This document shows positions 6,602 through 7,133 of a stretch of 7,133 bases of DNA, one piece after another. The stretch's first letter is position 1; each line of letters opens with the position of its first letter. This DNA is from Acidimicrobiaceae bacterium. GTDB lineage: Bacteria; Actinomycetota; Acidimicrobiia; Acidimicrobiales; RAAP-2. Under the pieces are notes generated by a model. The model did not search any database, was not told the DNA's origin, and saw only the letters and a list, made by a program, of their open reading frames with translations. Location: positions 23,589 through 30,721 of the forward strand of contig PLSY01000259.1 in NCBI GenBank assembly GCA_003164275.1, given 5' to 3'. Position numbers and translations under genes: made by a program.

Positions 6602-6811
6602 CAGGCTCAATTCCTCGGCGCATCCGAGCTGGACACGGTCGCCCGGCGCGACGCAGCGCTCACGATATCCGCGGATCCAGCCGAGATGCCGTCGTAGCCG
6701 CCGCTCGGCGGACGCCATCGGCCGGCTCGGTCAGTCCTACGTCTCGTCCCCCCACACCCGCCCTCGGACGGTCGGAGAATCCAACGCCACCAGTCGTGTC
6801 AGCTGTGCCTC
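6602..6811 (-). promoter_or_regulatory. Leader region between acyl-CoA dehydrogenase and AT-C; promoter probable but not located
   Basis: The gap of about 250 bases before AT-C, with a hairpin at its upstream end, is long enough for a promoter driving AT-C and AT-B. The best -10-like hexamer on the minus strand is TATCGT (6667 down to 6662), about 60 bases before the start, but no recognisable -35 element lies 17 bases further up. I see no operator-like palindrome that I would trust. Confidence 0.25.
6611..6616 (-). promoter_or_regulatory. Ribosome-binding site (GAGGAA) deciding the AT-C start
   Basis: On the minus strand GAGGAA stands 9 bases before the ATG at 6601. The alternative start at 6718 has no purine-rich match at the right distance. 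The N-terminal length from 6601 also places the R-x10-H motif at residues 36-47, close to its position in AT-B (29-40). Confidence 0.7.
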
Positions 6812-6844
6812 GGGGGTGCGGCCAACGACAACGGCACCACCCCC
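6812..6844 (-). terminator. Strong hairpin just after the acyl-CoA dehydrogenase stop
   Basis: On the minus strand GGGGGTG pairs perfectly with CACCCCC (plus-strand 6838-6844 and 6812-6818). After a 2x2 internal loop, GCC pairs with GGC around a nine-base loop. The stem begins three bases after the dehydrogenase stop codon. No T-tract follows. This is the best terminator candidate in the window and argues that AT-C has its own promoter. Confidence 0.45.
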
Positions 6845-6847
6845 TCG

Positions 6848-7133
6848 TCAGGCGGAGGTGCTGGCCGCCTTGGGCTCTTTCGGCAGTCCGAGCACCCGCT
6901 CACCGACGATGTTCCGCTGGATCTCGGCTGAACCACCCCAGATCGTCTCTGAACGGGAGAAGAAGAACGAAGCCTGGAGGTCGCTGACGGGATAGTCGGC
7001 GCGGCCGCGCCGGACCCTCTCGTCGACGGTGTCGTCGTGGAACCCTCCGAGGATCTGACCGTCCATTCCCTCGATGTCGATGGCCATGTTCATCATCTCT
7101 TGGTGGAACTCGGACCAGAACATCTTGTTGCAG
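6848..7133 (-). CDS. Acyl-CoA dehydrogenase (FadE-like), C-terminal fragment; 5' end outside window
   Basis: FAD-dependent dehydrogenase of acyl-CoA thioesters (alpha,beta-oxidation step of fatty acid, sterol or branched-chain catabolism); cytoplasmic. Only the last 94 or so codons are present, and the frame stays open to the window edge, so the ATG at 7123 is probably internal. The helical C-terminal domain shows SETIWGGSAEIQRN followed by IVGERVLGLPKEP, a pattern typical of actinobacterial FadE proteins. In medium-chain acyl-CoA dehydrogenase this motif reads IYEGTSQIQR with Glu as catalytic base; here that position is Gly (IWGGS). The base may therefore lie elsewhere, as in isovaleryl-CoA dehydrogenase, or this may be the non-catalytic subunit of a heteromeric FadE pair. 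The exact substrate cannot be told. It is separated from AT-C by about 250 bases and a hairpin, so it is probably not functionally linked to the acyltransferases. Confidence 0.9.
   Translation of the reverse strand, partial: CNKMFWSEFHQEMMNMAIDIEGMDGQILGGFHDDTVDERVRRGRADYPVSDLQASFFFSRSETIWGGSAEIQRNIVGERVLGLPKEPKAASTSA

Noticed and set aside
5034..6623. 529-residue open frame on the minus strand within AT-C in another frame
   Set aside because: Composition is Arg/Pro/Gly/His-rich with no domain pattern; it is the usual out-of-frame shadow of a GC-rich gene, and AT-C has full family motifs in its own frame.

Overview
The window is very GC-rich, with strong third-position GC bias and long spurious antisense and out-of-frame open frames. 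Together with an actinobacterial style of membrane O-acyltransferase and a FadE-type acyl-CoA dehydrogenase tail, this suggests a high-GC actinobacterium. I cannot fix the genus; Acidimicrobiia or a related lineage would fit but is a guess.

Layout from left to right: (1) positions 1-1514, plus strand, hold the C-terminal three quarters of a membrane acyltransferase fused to an SGNH domain (here called AT-A). (2) Positions 1691-2206, plus strand, encode a small Tat-exported protein of no family I recognise. (3) Positions 2301-4403, minus strand, encode a complete 700-residue acyltransferase-3/SGNH protein (AT-B), convergent with the Tat gene. (4) Positions 4463-6601, minus strand, encode a third such protein of 712 residues (AT-C), 59 bases upstream of AT-B and probably co-transcribed with it. 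(5) Positions 6848-7133, minus strand, hold the C-terminal end of an acyl-CoA dehydrogenase that runs off the right edge. The short gaps contain several GC-rich hairpins next to stop codons (candidate terminators, none with a T-tract) and two clear ribosome-binding sites. No tRNA, rRNA, CRISPR array, transposase or integrase is visible.

Functionally the window is a cluster of three paralogous cell-envelope O-acyltransferases. In this architecture the multi-pass acyltransferase-3 domain is thought to pass acyl groups across the membrane, and the extracytoplasmic SGNH domain to place them on (or remove them from) a glycan or other surface molecule. The acceptor cannot be read from the sequence. 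The exported Tat protein sits among the acyltransferases and may act at the same surface, but that link rests on position only. The points most worth following are the loss in AT-B of two motifs that its two paralogs keep, and the unrecognised Tat protein with its vicinal cysteine pair. I see no evidence for a wholly new system.
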